Below, in pieces: positions 1 to 8,700 of a stretch of 31,254 nt of DNA. Origin of the DNA: an uncultured Clostridium sp. GTDB lineage: Bacteria; Bacillota; Clostridia; Lachnospirales; Lachnospiraceae. The stretch lies in assembly GCA_958442925.1 (NCBI GenBank), contig CAUCIO010000007.1, positions 1-31,254 on the forward strand. The letters are read 5' to 3'. The notes below the pieces were generated by a model. The model was not told the origin of the DNA. It did not search any database and was given only the letters and a program-made list of their open reading frames with translations. Each line of letters opens with the position of its first letter. Position 1 is the stretch's first letter. Position numbers and translations under genes: made by a program.

Positions 1-468
1 CACTGTCTTTCCTACGCCTGCGCCGCCAAGAAGCCCCATTTTAAAGCCCTTCTGCATCGGCGCGAAGAAATCCAGCACCTTGATTCCCGTCCAGAGAATA
101 TCTCCGCCGATCTCCACATCTGCCAAGCGCAGAGGCTTCCGGTACACACTCTTTACTGCCTCTGATTTCATCTCTGTGCCGTCGATGAGGTTGCCGTAGG
201 CGTCGAACATATGGCCCAGCACCTGATCTGAATACTCTGCCGACAGGCCCTGCTCCTCTTTTTCCAGATCCATTCCCTTTTTCAGCCCGAATACACTGTC
301 AAAAGGAACGGCCACAGCGACCCGGCCGGCAATCTCCGCCACCTCGAACCGTCTGCGGTTTCCATTCTTATCTGTTGTATATAAAATATCCCGCTTTCTT
401 ACCGGAACGTCATTTAGCAGAATCTCCACGTTAAGCTCCGATACCGAGATAATCTTTCCTGCTGTCAT
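1..468 (-). CDS. atpD: F1-like ATPase beta subunit (3' part cut off by window edge)
   Basis: Catalytic beta-type subunit of an F1-like ATPase; only the first 156 residues lie in the window. The ATG overlaps the gamma stop codon (ATGA at 465-468), which suggests translational coupling. The N-terminus (MTAGKIISVSELNVEI) fits the beta-barrel domain of F1 beta. The last visible residues hold an intact catalytic P-loop, GGAGVGKT at residues 148-155, almost the same position as in E. coli beta, so the N-terminal part has normal length. The surrounding segment (GIKVLDFFAPMQKGFKMGLL) matches the family. The catalytic Glu, DELSEED region and C-terminus cannot be seen. The gene follows gamma, whereas standard atp operons also end beta-epsilon; whether an epsilon gene follows is outside the window. 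Because of its odd neighbours I read it as part of a specialised F1-like machine, not the housekeeping ATP synthase. Confidence 0.93.
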   Translation of the reverse strand, partial: MTAGKIISVSELNVEILLNDVPVRKRDILYTTDKNGNRRRFEVAEIAGRVAVAVPFDSVFGLKKGMDLEKEEQGLSAEYSDQVLGHMFDAYGNLIDGTEMKSEAVKSVYRKPLRLADVEIGGDILWTGIKVLDFFAPMQKGFKMGLLGGAGVGKTV

Positions 469-1268
469 TCCTGATCCTCCCCCGAACTGCCGTTCTTCCT
501 GCTTCTGGTTCTGACAAAATTGTCAATTACTTTGGCAGATTCCTTTTCACGGCCTGCTCTGATCTCCAGTTTTCGTTTTTCCTCTTCCATCTCATCAATG
601 CGCTTTAAAGATTCATTGGTAGAATTCTGGCGCATCAGGTTTTCTCCCGCCTTGCTGAACACATCAGCCAGCATGATTTCATACGCTGCGTAGGAAATAA
701 TCAAATTTTTGAGCAGACGGCTCAAATCACCTTCCACCACAAAATCATCCGTCCGCCGCCCTGAGCGCTCTGTCTCTACCGGATAAAGCTGCTTTGTTCT
801 CAGCTCCACCAGGGTCGTGTTCACATAGTGGTTGTAAATAATGTTGATTTTTGAATATTCCAGATGGCTGATTCCGCGAACCACAGTCTGGCGCACCTTT
901 CCCATATCCGCCCTGAACTGCTCGCTCTCCTGGCGGAACAGCACATTTTCTTTATGATAAGACGTCAGCTTTCTTCCAATAAGAATCTGCACGCCTGTCT
1001 CATCCTTTCGGATCTCCTCATTAATCCTGGAATTGAAGTTGCTGCAGAAGCCAAAGTCGCTGCCCAGATAAATATTTAACACCGGAGCCTTTTCATTGAC
1101 TTTGAGAGCTTTCTTGTCCAGCACCAGATTACGGTTGTTCACAATTCCGTCAATCATGTCCAGGAGATTTTCCTCCATCGTCTGATACTTGGACGCCGTT
1201 TTTTTCGCGCTGTCGACCCGCAGCAGAGAGTGGAAATTCATTACCTTAACTACATTTCTTACATTCAT
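465..1268 (-). CDS. atpG: F1-like ATPase gamma subunit, divergent
   Basis: Central-shaft (gamma) subunit, 267 residues, a little shorter than the usual 285-300. The recognisable landmarks are a DFGFCSNFN motif near residue 71, replacing the canonical DRGLCGGLN after the first Rossmann-like strand, and a long C-terminal helix (about 205-255: ENLMRQNSTNESLKRIDEM onwards) with the family's MxxxxxNA/S signature. The N-terminal helix, normally TxKITKAMxMVA, is strongly changed (VVKVMNFHSLLRVDSAKK) and starts about ten residues late. The C-terminal tail is extended and charged. The start follows a good GGGAGGAAGG site. It sits 11 bp after alpha and overlaps beta by 4 bp. The rotor role is inferred from the family; divergence at the shaft ends, where it meets the alpha3beta3 collar and the c ring, fits a changed partner. 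Confidence 0.88.
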   Translation of the reverse strand: MNVRNVVKVMNFHSLLRVDSAKKTASKYQTMEENLLDMIDGIVNNRNLVLDKKALKVNEKAPVLNIYLGSDFGFCSNFNSRINEEIRKDETGVQILIGRKLTSYHKENVLFRQESEQFRADMGKVRQTVVRGISHLEYSKINIIYNHYVNTTLVELRTKQLYPVETERSGRRTDDFVVEGDLSRLLKNLIISYAAYEIMLADVFSKAGENLMRQNSTNESLKRIDEMEEEKRKLEIRAGREKESAKVIDNFVRTRSRKNGSSGEDQE

Positions 1269-1279
1269 GGCCTTCCTCC

Positions 1280-2599
1280 CTACTGGGACAGGATCTCAGT
1301 GAACCGGTCTAAGATCTGGCCTTCTGTCAGAGGCGAATATTTGTACTGGTTGAGTCCCTCTGCAATCCGTCTGCCTCTTCTAAGCCTGGTCTGCATCTCC
1401 GGGCTCATCTCGTCCTCATTGGCCAGCTCGTAGACCTCCTTGGTCTCCAGATAACTCAAAAGCTCCCGGCGTACCTTGGCTCCCAGCTTTTTCATAGCCT
1501 CTGTCTGCACTGCTCCTCCCAGACGGGATACGGAAAGGCCGTAATTAATAGCCGGCTTCTGTCCCTTCTGGAAGCTCTTCTCCGAGAGGATGATCTGTCC
1601 GTCTGTGATAGAAATAATGTTAGTGGGAATGTAGGCTGTAATGTCGCCTCCCTTTGTCTCTACAATAGGCAGAATGGTGATGGAACCGCCGTTTTTGTGC
1701 TGGCAGCCCTTTTCCAGAAGGCGGGAATGGGTGTAAAAGATATCAGCCGGGTATGCCTCACGGCTGGGCGCCTTCCCTGTCAGAAGACTCATCTCCCGGT
1801 GAATATTGGCATGGCGCTTCAAGTCGTCGATTACTACCAGCACATCCACCCCCTGAAGCATATACTCCTCGGCAATAGACAACGCCACATAGGGAGTCAG
1901 ATATAAAACAGGGGCTGGATCGTCGTTAAAGGCCGCCACTATGACTGTGTGTTCCATAGCGCTTCTGCGGTACAGCTGATGATACACGTCCCGCACGTCC
2001 TTTTTCGTCTTTCCAATAGCCGTGTAAATACACAGGGTATCATTGTCATTCTGGTTGACAATGGCATCCAGACAGATCTGGGTCTTTCCTGTCTTCTTAT
2101 CTCCCAGAATCAGCTGACGCTGTCCCCGTCCAATGGGATAAATCAGATCAATTCCTGCAATTCCCGTCTCCATAGGGCGCACCACTGCCCTGCGATCCAT
2201 AATCGGAATCGTAGGCCGCTCCACCGGTATCTGCATCACCCGCTCAAATACAGCGTCCGCCATTCTGTCCCGGCCGAACATGTCGATCACATGGCCAATG
2301 GAATCCGGGGAATAGAGAGCGCCAAACTGCTCACCTGTGGCCACCGCCTCGTCGCCTACCAGGATGGTCTCCGCTCCCTCTGTCACAGCCGCCACCACGG
2401 AATTTCTCCTGATGGCGCTGATATAGCCAACTGCGCTGCTGCCGATTTTTACCCGTTCCATAAAAGCCGCCTCATCAAGGCCGCTGATCTCCACAATGTA
2501 CTCCTTCACCGAAGTCACCCGGCCTACCTGATAGACATTGTTTTCCTGCTGAATTTCCTGAATCTTCCGGGTGATCAGATCCTCCATATATCTGCCCAT
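1280..2599 (-). CDS. atpA: F1-like ATPase alpha subunit, C-terminally short
   Basis: Alpha subunit of the F1-like hexamer, 439 residues against about 500-515 in standard enzymes. The P-loop GDKKTGKT is at residues 166-173 (canonical GDRQTGKT). Walker B aspartates are D258/D259 in VVIDDLKRHA. The segment REAYPADIFYTHSRLLE is nearly canonical. The arginine finger, R359 in the VSRLGG motif, is present, so it should support ATP hydrolysis at the beta sites. The sequence aligns through QYKYSPLTEGQ and then stops, so the last roughly 60-70 residues of the normal C-terminal helical domain are missing; this looks like a natural end, since gamma starts 11 bp later. The start at 2599 has a GGGAG site about 12 bp upstream; an in-frame ATG at 2587 is an alternative without an obvious site. 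Stator contacts of alpha may be altered. Confidence 0.93.
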   Translation of the reverse strand: MGRYMEDLITRKIQEIQQENNVYQVGRVTSVKEYIVEISGLDEAAFMERVKIGSSAVGYISAIRRNSVVAAVTEGAETILVGDEAVATGEQFGALYSPDSIGHVIDMFGRDRMADAVFERVMQIPVERPTIPIMDRRAVVRPMETGIAGIDLIYPIGRGQRQLILGDKKTGKTQICLDAIVNQNDNDTLCIYTAIGKTKKDVRDVYHQLYRRSAMEHTVIVAAFNDDPAPVLYLTPYVALSIAEEYMLQGVDVLVVIDDLKRHANIHREMSLLTGKAPSREAYPADIFYTHSRLLEKGCQHKNGGSITILPIVETKGGDITAYIPTNIISITDGQIILSEKSFQKGQKPAINYGLSVSRLGGAVQTEAMKKLGAKVRRELLSYLETKEVYELANEDEMSPEMQTRLRRGRRIAEGLNQYKYSPLTEGQILDRFTEILSQ

Positions 2600-2663
2600 A
2601 TGCTTTTCATTCTCCCTTTTCTATCTAAATCTGGCTCTTTTCGTTTTCATATCCGAACTGCTG

Positions 2664-3446
2664 CTATACGCTGTAGTCATACAGGCGATCCTGATAGACA
2701 ATCTTTACGCCCTCGCAGATGGACGGATCCTTCTCCCAGCAGACCTCTTCCCCGCCGTTTCTGCCGCGGTTTCCCCTCTCTGCTGCTTTCGTTTCAGAAG
2801 CTTTTACGGTCAGGCCTCTGTCTGACAGCTTCACCTGTCTGTCCAGCCAGTCTGAAAATCCCAGAACGCCGTTTTTGCCGTCCTCCTGCTCCCATTCCCG
2901 GTAAATTTCTCCATCTTCTCCGGAAAACACTGACTGAAGAACCTCTTTCTGCTGTCTGCCAGACAGAATGGAAATCCGGTACAGGCTGTCAAAGTCCAGA
3001 AGCTCCCTCATATCCTTCAGAAGCTTCCGGCGCTTTTCCTCAGCAAAGCTCTCCGGCTCCCTGTTCTTTAAGAAAGTCTCTGCCAGATCCTCTCCGGAAA
3101 CGTCAAAGGCTGCCTTTACCTTTCCATACATTTTCGCAAAATGCCTGTCCTGGAAAGCTGCCGGAACAGACGGAGAACCCTGAAAGGCCGGACCGGCCGC
3201 CGCCTTCACAGGGGCCAGAGCTCTCTGTTTTTCCTGGATCCGGGCCAGAAGCTCTCTTTCTTTGCTTTCAAGCTCCTGAAGCCGACGGCTTTTCTCCTCC
3301 AGCATCTCGTCATATGCGCCGAACAGACGGCCTGCATCCTTTTCAATCTGCCTGCCGGTGGCGCCTGTCATCTGGCGGAGCACAATCACCATGAATCCAT
3401 TCATCACCAGCAGTACGGCCAGTACGGCCAAAAAAATGTACACCAT
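2664..3446 (-). CDS. Membrane-anchored stalk protein, b/delta-like fusion (divergent)
   Basis: A 260-residue protein between the c-like and alpha genes, the place of the b subunit in many atp operons and in the N-ATPase type, whose b subunit is also long and which lacks a separate delta gene. One transmembrane helix spans residues 3-24 (VYIFLAVLAVLLVMNGFMVIV), then a charged heptad-like coiled coil at about 30-78, a short Pro/Ala linker (79-97), and a helical C-terminal region (100-205). The last residues, GVKIVYQDRLYDYSV, resemble the final strand of F1 delta (typically G-hydrophobic-x-I-x-x-G-D-x-x-x-D-x-S). From this I infer a peripheral-stalk protein carrying both b and delta roles. The family match is weak; a plain membrane-anchored coiled-coil protein is the alternative. 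Two Cys (236, 244) lie in the C-terminal segment. Confidence 0.65.
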   Translation of the reverse strand: MVYIFLAVLAVLLVMNGFMVIVLRQMTGATGRQIEKDAGRLFGAYDEMLEEKSRRLQELESKERELLARIQEKQRALAPVKAAAGPAFQGSPSVPAAFQDRHFAKMYGKVKAAFDVSGEDLAETFLKNREPESFAEEKRRKLLKDMRELLDFDSLYRISILSGRQQKEVLQSVFSGEDGEIYREWEQEDGKNGVLGFSDWLDRQVKLSDRGLTVKASETKAAERGNRGRNGGEEVCWEKDPSICEGVKIVYQDRLYDYSV

Positions 3447-3472
3447 ACCTAACCCTCTATCTGTCTCTCAAG

Positions 3473-3715
3473 CTACAACAACGGATTAAAGAAAAGAAGC
3501 ATAAATACGAAGGCAAACAGCAGAAGCAGAAGCACTGTCAGCACCACTGCTATTACCATTACTCCCTGTATAATATCGCTCTTCGTCTCCGGATTTCTTC
3601 CGATGGCCTCAGCTACCTTGGCTCCCAGAATCCCCAGACCAATTCCTGTGCCCAGAAATGCCAGGCCGAGAATACTTCCGACTGCTGTCATCGTTGAAGC
3701 TAAAATACTCTCCAT
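3473..3715 (-). CDS. c-ring-like proteolipid lacking the ion-binding carboxylate
   Basis: An 80-residue double-helix hairpin protein with the F-type c subunit fold. Helix 1 has the glycine ladder GTGIGLGILGAKVAEAIG (residues 22-39), the polar loop is the canonical RNPE (40-43), and helix 2 runs from about 47 to 76. In real c subunits the ion-carrying Glu/Asp lies 17 residues after the E/D of the loop; here that residue is Thr60 (codon ACA, 3536-3538), inside IAVVLTVLLLLL. No other acidic residue lies within helix 2. The loop residues that contact gamma are kept. The ribosome binding site is GAGGAGAA. What can be seen is a c-like ring former without the residue needed for H+ or Na+ transport. 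A transmission or anchoring ring rather than an ion rotor is inference. Confidence 0.87.
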   Translation of the reverse strand: MESILASTMTAVGSILGLAFLGTGIGLGILGAKVAEAIGRNPETKSDIIQGVMVIAVVLTVLLLLLFAFVFMLLFFNPLL

Positions 3716-3730
3716 TATGTTCTCCTCTCT

Positions 3731-5707
3731 CTATGCTTCTCCTGAATCTGAATCCGGTTTCTCAGGATTTTCGTTTTTATCTGCACCTGTGTCCGGTTTC
3801 TCAGGCTTTTCGGACGGCTCGCTGTCCTGTCCTGCATCTGATTCCGGCTTCTCCGGTTTCTCAGACGGTTCATCCTTTCCTGATTCTGTATCTGTGTCTG
3901 GTTTCTCAGGCTTTCCGCCTGTTTCCCCATCTGTTTCTGCGTCAGGTTCTTCCACGGTTCCCCCGTCTGCCTCTCCATTGGAATCTCCATCTGTATCCGG
4001 CTTCTCCGATGGTTTGTCCACGTCTTCACCTGCGTCTGGCTTCTCCGGCCTGTTTCCAGTTCCTGAACCAGTTCCAGAACTGGAACCGGAACCGGCTTCT
4101 GGTTTTTCAGGCTTTACAGCCGGTTTTTCCTCTATTTTGGCATTCTCCCGCTCGTCCTCATCAGCCTTCGCCCCTGAGGAGCCTGGCATCATAAAGGAAC
4201 GCTCTGCAATCAGAGGCGTCTTTCCCTGTTTAAAGGTCACTCTCAGAGTCAGATAGTCTCCTTCTACATTTGCATCATCGCCAAAAGTGATAGTTCCTGA
4301 CAGAATCCCCTCCTTCAGGAGATTTCCACTGATTTCTACATCCTTGTCCTGTACAGGTCTGCCCTGTTCATAAAGCAGCTCCACAGACTGGTAGGAAAGG
4401 CCCAGATCCTCGTCGAACGTGGCGGTAAACTCAATATAATCCCTTGAAATTTTATCTACTCTCAAGTCAATGGAATTGTTGCTTGTAAAGCCGTAGGCCA
4501 CATCCATGACAACACGGTTTCCCGTCTCGTCCAGATAGTAAAGCGTCAGCTTATACTTGGAGTCCTCCTCCAGATCCCTGAGGATAACCTCTGTGTCAGA
4601 CGGATCCAGATCATAGGTTTCCTCTGTCCCCTCCACGCTTTTGGAATCATAGGTAACCTGCTCTGATTTCAGACGGACCACTCCATAATGCATCAGAGGG
4701 TCTTCTACCCGGTAGGAAACTTCAAGGGCTGCCGGATAGGAGCGGACGCTGCGGATGTACATACTCTGGCGGCCATTCACATCTGTGCTGCCGATTCCTC
4801 CGGCAATTCCGCTTCCGCCGATTCCTCCGGCTCCTCCTGCGCCTCCATCTCCTCCGCTTCCGCCAGTGCCGCCGGTTCCTCCGGCGCCTCCGCTTCCGCC
4901 GGTTCCTCCTGCTCCGCCAAGCCCTCCGTCGCCGCCGATTCCTCCTGTGCCGCCTGCGCCGCCGATTCCTCCGGCTCCGCCGCGGCCTCCGCGTCCTCCA
5001 CGTATGGTCAGCTCAATCACATCCGGCTGCATCTGAGCTTCGGCCTCAGCCAGGGCAATCCCCACGTTTCCGATTACCTTTGTCAGATCAATCTGCTTCT
5101 CCCCGTAGGCCAGCAAAAGCTCTGACAAATCCAGCTTCATGGTTCCGCTGGACACCATGGCAGGCTCTGCCGTCCTGACGTTCACTGCCTCGTTGACAAA
5201 ACGGGAATTCCCATTTTTGTCCCGCAGCACATACAGGTAATCCTCTGTGCTCACATGGCCGGTACTGTCTGTAATCTCATTTCCAGTCACCATGAAGGAC
5301 TGATCTCCCAGCTTAAAAAAACTGCTTGTATCTAAATCTGTCACCGCCAGATACTCGTCAATGGACGTAATCTGTCCGCTTTCGTGAATCTGCCAGCCGT
5401 CAGCAAAAATCTTTAAAATTCCGCTGCTCTTCTCCATGGCTACAGAGCAGTCTCCCAGATCGTAGGTCTGGTTTCCCTCTTTCAGGAGAAAGCTGCCGTT
5501 CCAGTTTTTTCGGATGTAGCCTTCCTCCGAAACCGGGATCATCCTGCTTCCCTCGTCGAAAATCACGCTGTCTGCAGCCACGGGATAAACCTGAGTGCCG
5601 CTCTGCAGCACCCGGTAAATCCCATACCCCATCATCCCCGCTGTTCCCAGGACCAGAATGCCGAACAGATTAAACATCAGCTTCGCTTTTTTATTCAGTT
5701 TACGCAT
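3731..5707 (-). CDS. Surface protein with Gly-Gly-X repeat, Fn3-like domains and PEKPD tail
   Basis: A 658-residue protein I do not recognise by name. It has a short basic N-terminus, then one membrane helix at 11-33 (signal anchor; no clear cleavage site), a beta-rich domain (about 40-230), a (Gly-Gly-X)n block at 237-306, and two Fn3/Ig-like domains (about 315-410 and 415-508). The first of these shows the Fn3 hallmark L379-x5-Y385. The tail (512-658) is low complexity, with repeated EKPEKPD-like units rich in Pro, Glu, Asp and Ser. There is no LPxTG motif or C-terminal helix, so the N-terminal helix is the only anchor. Its start overlaps the end of the larger surface-protein gene by 8 bp, with its ribosome site inside that gene, and the c-like gene starts 15 bp after it. 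Domain order repeats that of the larger neighbour, so the two are probably distant paralogues. Tight coupling to the ATPase genes implies a joint function. Confidence 0.82.
   Translation of the reverse strand: MRKLNKKAKLMFNLFGILVLGTAGMMGYGIYRVLQSGTQVYPVAADSVIFDEGSRMIPVSEEGYIRKNWNGSFLLKEGNQTYDLGDCSVAMEKSSGILKIFADGWQIHESGQITSIDEYLAVTDLDTSSFFKLGDQSFMVTGNEITDSTGHVSTEDYLYVLRDKNGNSRFVNEAVNVRTAEPAMVSSGTMKLDLSELLLAYGEKQIDLTKVIGNVGIALAEAEAQMQPDVIELTIRGGRGGRGGAGGIGGAGGTGGIGGDGGLGGAGGTGGSGGAGGTGGTGGSGGDGGAGGAGGIGGSGIAGGIGSTDVNGRQSMYIRSVRSYPAALEVSYRVEDPLMHYGVVRLKSEQVTYDSKSVEGTEETYDLDPSDTEVILRDLEEDSKYKLTLYYLDETGNRVVMDVAYGFTSNNSIDLRVDKISRDYIEFTATFDEDLGLSYQSVELLYEQGRPVQDKDVEISGNLLKEGILSGTITFGDDANVEGDYLTLRVTFKQGKTPLIAERSFMMPGSSGAKADEDERENAKIEEKPAVKPEKPEAGSGSSSGTGSGTGNRPEKPDAGEDVDKPSEKPDTDGDSNGEADGGTVEEPDAETDGETGGKPEKPDTDTESGKDEPSEKPEKPESDAGQDSEPSEKPEKPDTGADKNENPEKPDSDSGEA
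4790..4999 (-). repeat. Gly-Gly-X coding repeat (polyglycine-II-like)
   Basis: About 23 consecutive GGX triplets (residues 237-306 of the 658-residue surface protein). It begins with RGGRGGRGG and continues with GGA, GGI, GGT, GGD, GGL and GGS units. Codons are mostly GGC/GGA alternations, which gives an imperfect 9-bp-periodic DNA repeat. GGX blocks of this kind can form polyglycine-II helices that pack in bundles (known for other Gly-rich proteins); that this one does is inference. Confidence 0.88.
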
Positions 5708-8700
5708 TTGTTTTCTCCTTTCTCACTCTGCGTCTCTTTTCCGGCAGGGCTGTCTCCGGTTCCGGAATCTGGATTCTGGAGCTGATGCGAACCGGAAGAT
5801 CCGTCACCTTCAGATACTTGCCTTCATGGGAAGAAATGCTGACTAAAGGCTCGCTCTCCACATCGTCCCCGTACAGATTTGCAATGACCACATAGGTTCC
5901 TGTCTCCTTAAAGACAGCCGGAATCTTAATGGTCGTGCGCACTGTGCCGTCCGCCAGATTCTCTGTCTCTTTCATATTGTCCGTCAAAGGCAGGTATCCT
6001 GTATCAACCAGTTTCTCCACACTGTTGCTTCCCTTTGGCATAAAGGTACACCGGATAGTCTTTACCTTGTCAAGTCCTACTGCGTTATAGATAGTCAGGG
6101 CCACAGAATCCTGATCTACCTGTTCAAAATCCATCTCCTTTTTATCCAGCAGAATGCCGTTTTCTCCGACCGTTCTCTGGGTGTATTCTGCCAGCCAGGT
6201 TACGCCCTCCTGGGTACTTTCCTCCAGATTTTCTCCCCGATGCGGAACCTTAATCTCCTCTAATCCTTTAAGTTCTGCGTCTGTCACCGCGTACATCTGA
6301 ATTTTATACTCCCAGTCAGGCTCCAGACCTTCCAGAGGAATGGTGATCGCTCCATGAAGGGCATGCCCGGTCAGCTGTCTGTTTACCTCCGGATCTTTAC
6401 AATAATCTGTAATGTCAAGCAGCTCCCAGGTTTCTGCCGGTTTGCTGGAATCATCTTTCGGATAAACTGCTTTCAGAAGCTGCACCACATAGGCTCCCTT
6501 AGCCAGGTGCATTCCCTTAATTTCTTTTCCTGCTTTGTCAGTCAGGTAGTAATCGTCTCCCTCTTTTGCTATCTCCATATTATCCAGGCTGGTTCCTGCC
6601 TTTAAAGGCTGCCCTGTCTCCGGGTGAAGCCTGATAAAGGCCTCGGAGGCCACAATGGAGCCGTCCAGACTTTCCGGGTTTTCTCCCAGAATCGGCTGCA
6701 CGTTCATTTTTCTTGTGTCAGAGTCTCCTTCCACATCAAGAGGCTGAATATTGATCTGGCTGTTCGGTGAAATCAGCTGCGGATAAGTGATAATACCTGA
6801 CCACTGAAGTCCGGCGCACAGGTTTTCATAGCCTTCCTGCCCGTAGCTGGTTCCCTTAGGGTATACGGAAATTTTCCAGCGGTACTTATGTCCGTTTTCC
6901 AGCCTCAGAGGGCTGTTCTGGGACAGAGAAGGCGCCAGATCCAGCCGGATAAAGTTTCCTCTGGTAGTCAGATTGTCCTCTCCGGTTGCGTAGAACCGTT
7001 TCCGGTTCTCAGCCCCCGGCTTGTCGGAGGTTCCCTGGCTAAGCTCCATCAGCTTCTCATGAGAGAGAACCAGCTGGCTGTCGTCAATCTGATCAGGATT
7101 GCTCTGTTCTGTTACATCGTACAGATCATAGCGCACCTGGATGCCGATGACAGAGTCCAGATTGTAGATTAACTCCATCATCTTATAGTTATAGTACTCG
7201 TTGATCATGCGGATCTTTGGAATCGTCACATCAATCTCGCTAAGGGTCTCAAATGAAAAGCTGAACGGATTTCCGTGGCTGTCTAAAAACTGCACTTGTG
7301 CCCCTCCGCCGGAAAGTGCTGACCACAGGCTGACAGAATATTTTGTGCCGGGCTTCAGTCCCTCGAAGATCTTCTGGTACAGTCCTTCTCCGACTTCTAT
7401 CTCACTTAAATTCACTTCCACCTCTGTGGTCTTAACTCCGTCGTTCAGCTTAAACGTCACTTTCGGATATTGCAGAAGCTGCTCCACATGATCCGTCAGC
7501 TTAAAGTGGAAAGACGCCTGATTCAGAGCCTGCTCTGCCACCGGATCTGTAACAACAGGGATAATGCTGTCAAACTGTCCTGTTCCGGAAGCAGACGTAC
7601 CATTGGTTAACGTAACTAGCGGTACGGGAACCATGGCAGTTTCCCTCTCCAGAAGGCTCTTGTTCACCGCGCCTGATTTTTCAAAAGTCAGTGTGATTCC
7701 CTGGCTGAAAATGTCTCCATAGGCATTTTTAAGCAGCATCTGGGCGCTGTCCTTATCGCTGTCCACCTGTGCGTTCTGTATCTGAAACAGACCGCCGTGG
7801 ATATCGGATCCCTCTGCCATCTTTCCTGAAACAGAACCATAAGTAATGTATTTTCCCTTATCTGTCATCAGAGCATAGAGTTCTCCGCCCTTTATGCCCT
7901 CATAGCCAAAGTCAGATCCTGCATATACGGGCCAGGCAGTCACCTTAAACTGGATTCCCTTGAAATCTGCCAGCTCATTCTTTGAAACAGAAACTTTATA
8001 CGTTCCGTCTTCAATTCTCTCTACCGGCGCATACAGGGCTGCAGGATCCTTGCCAGAAGCAGAAAATTCCAGATATACGCCAGCCAGATTTCTGCTCAGT
8101 TCATTCCCTGACACTGTCAGTTCCATGTCAAAGGCATTCCTGGCCTCTCCGTCCTTCTTCGGGGTAATTTTCTCTATCTTCGGCGCTCCGTATATTCTCA
8201 TTGGCTGAGTCAGCAGTTCCTGAAGTCCTTCATCCTCCGGCTCTGTTCCGTCATAAAATCTGTTGTAGGAAACAGAAAGCGCCATCATATCGTTCACCGG
8301 TTCTGCATCATAAGCCAGGTCAAAGGCCAGCTCCTGGTAGGAGGCTGTCTGCGTTCCGCTGTCATCCGGATCCGGAAGCTTGTATTCTCCCTTCGCCTGT
8401 TCTGTCTCATGATCATAGGAGAGTTCAAAAGAATCGCTTCTGAGAGAATGATCCGGATCTTCTGCCTTCACATTCCAGACAGCAGAATAACCCTGTCCCT
8501 TCTTTCCAGCCTGTTTCAGATAAACCTTAAACTCCGGCGTAGCTCTCGGCGCGCTGCACTGGTCTGTATAGAGCCCGTCTCCCTTGCCGCTTCTTAAAAT
8601 TCCATTCGGATGGGAAAGTTCTGAATAATCTGCCAGCTCGTAAGGGTATGCAAAATCTGCATCTGACATTTTCAGCATCAGATCATAAGCAAACACATAT

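Noticed and set aside
1949..3394. Long open frame of 481 codons on the plus strand, antisense to alpha and the stalk gene
   Set aside because: It is rich in Ser/Pro/Leu/Arg/His as expected for an antisense frame of coding DNA, has no ribosome site, and the opposite frames encode recognisable ATPase proteins.
465..3715. Reading the atp genes as the ordinary housekeeping ATP synthase
   Set aside because: The c subunit lacks the ion carboxylate, subunit a and separate delta are absent, alpha is short, gamma is very divergent, and the set is embedded behind giant surface-protein genes.
3715..4029. Possible separate small gene of 104 codons just before the c-like gene
   Set aside because: It lies wholly inside the tail of the 658-residue surface protein in another frame and reads as Arg/Asn/Gln-rich low complexity.
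3603..4256. Plus-strand frame with SGFSGF repeats that looks like a repeat protein
   Set aside because: It is the exact antisense of the PEKPD repeat tail; the periodicity is inherited from that tail, and no start signal is present.
4777..5001. Acidic Glu/Ala-rich alternative frame on the minus strand inside the GGX block
   Set aside because: It is a frame-shifted reading of the same repeat (Gly-Gly-Ala codons read as Ala-Glu-Glu), without its own start signals.
4688..5125. Ser/Ala-rich and Pro-rich plus-strand frames across the GGX block
   Set aside because: They are shadows of the glycine codon repeat; PPx and SSA patterns are the complementary or shifted readings of GGX codons.
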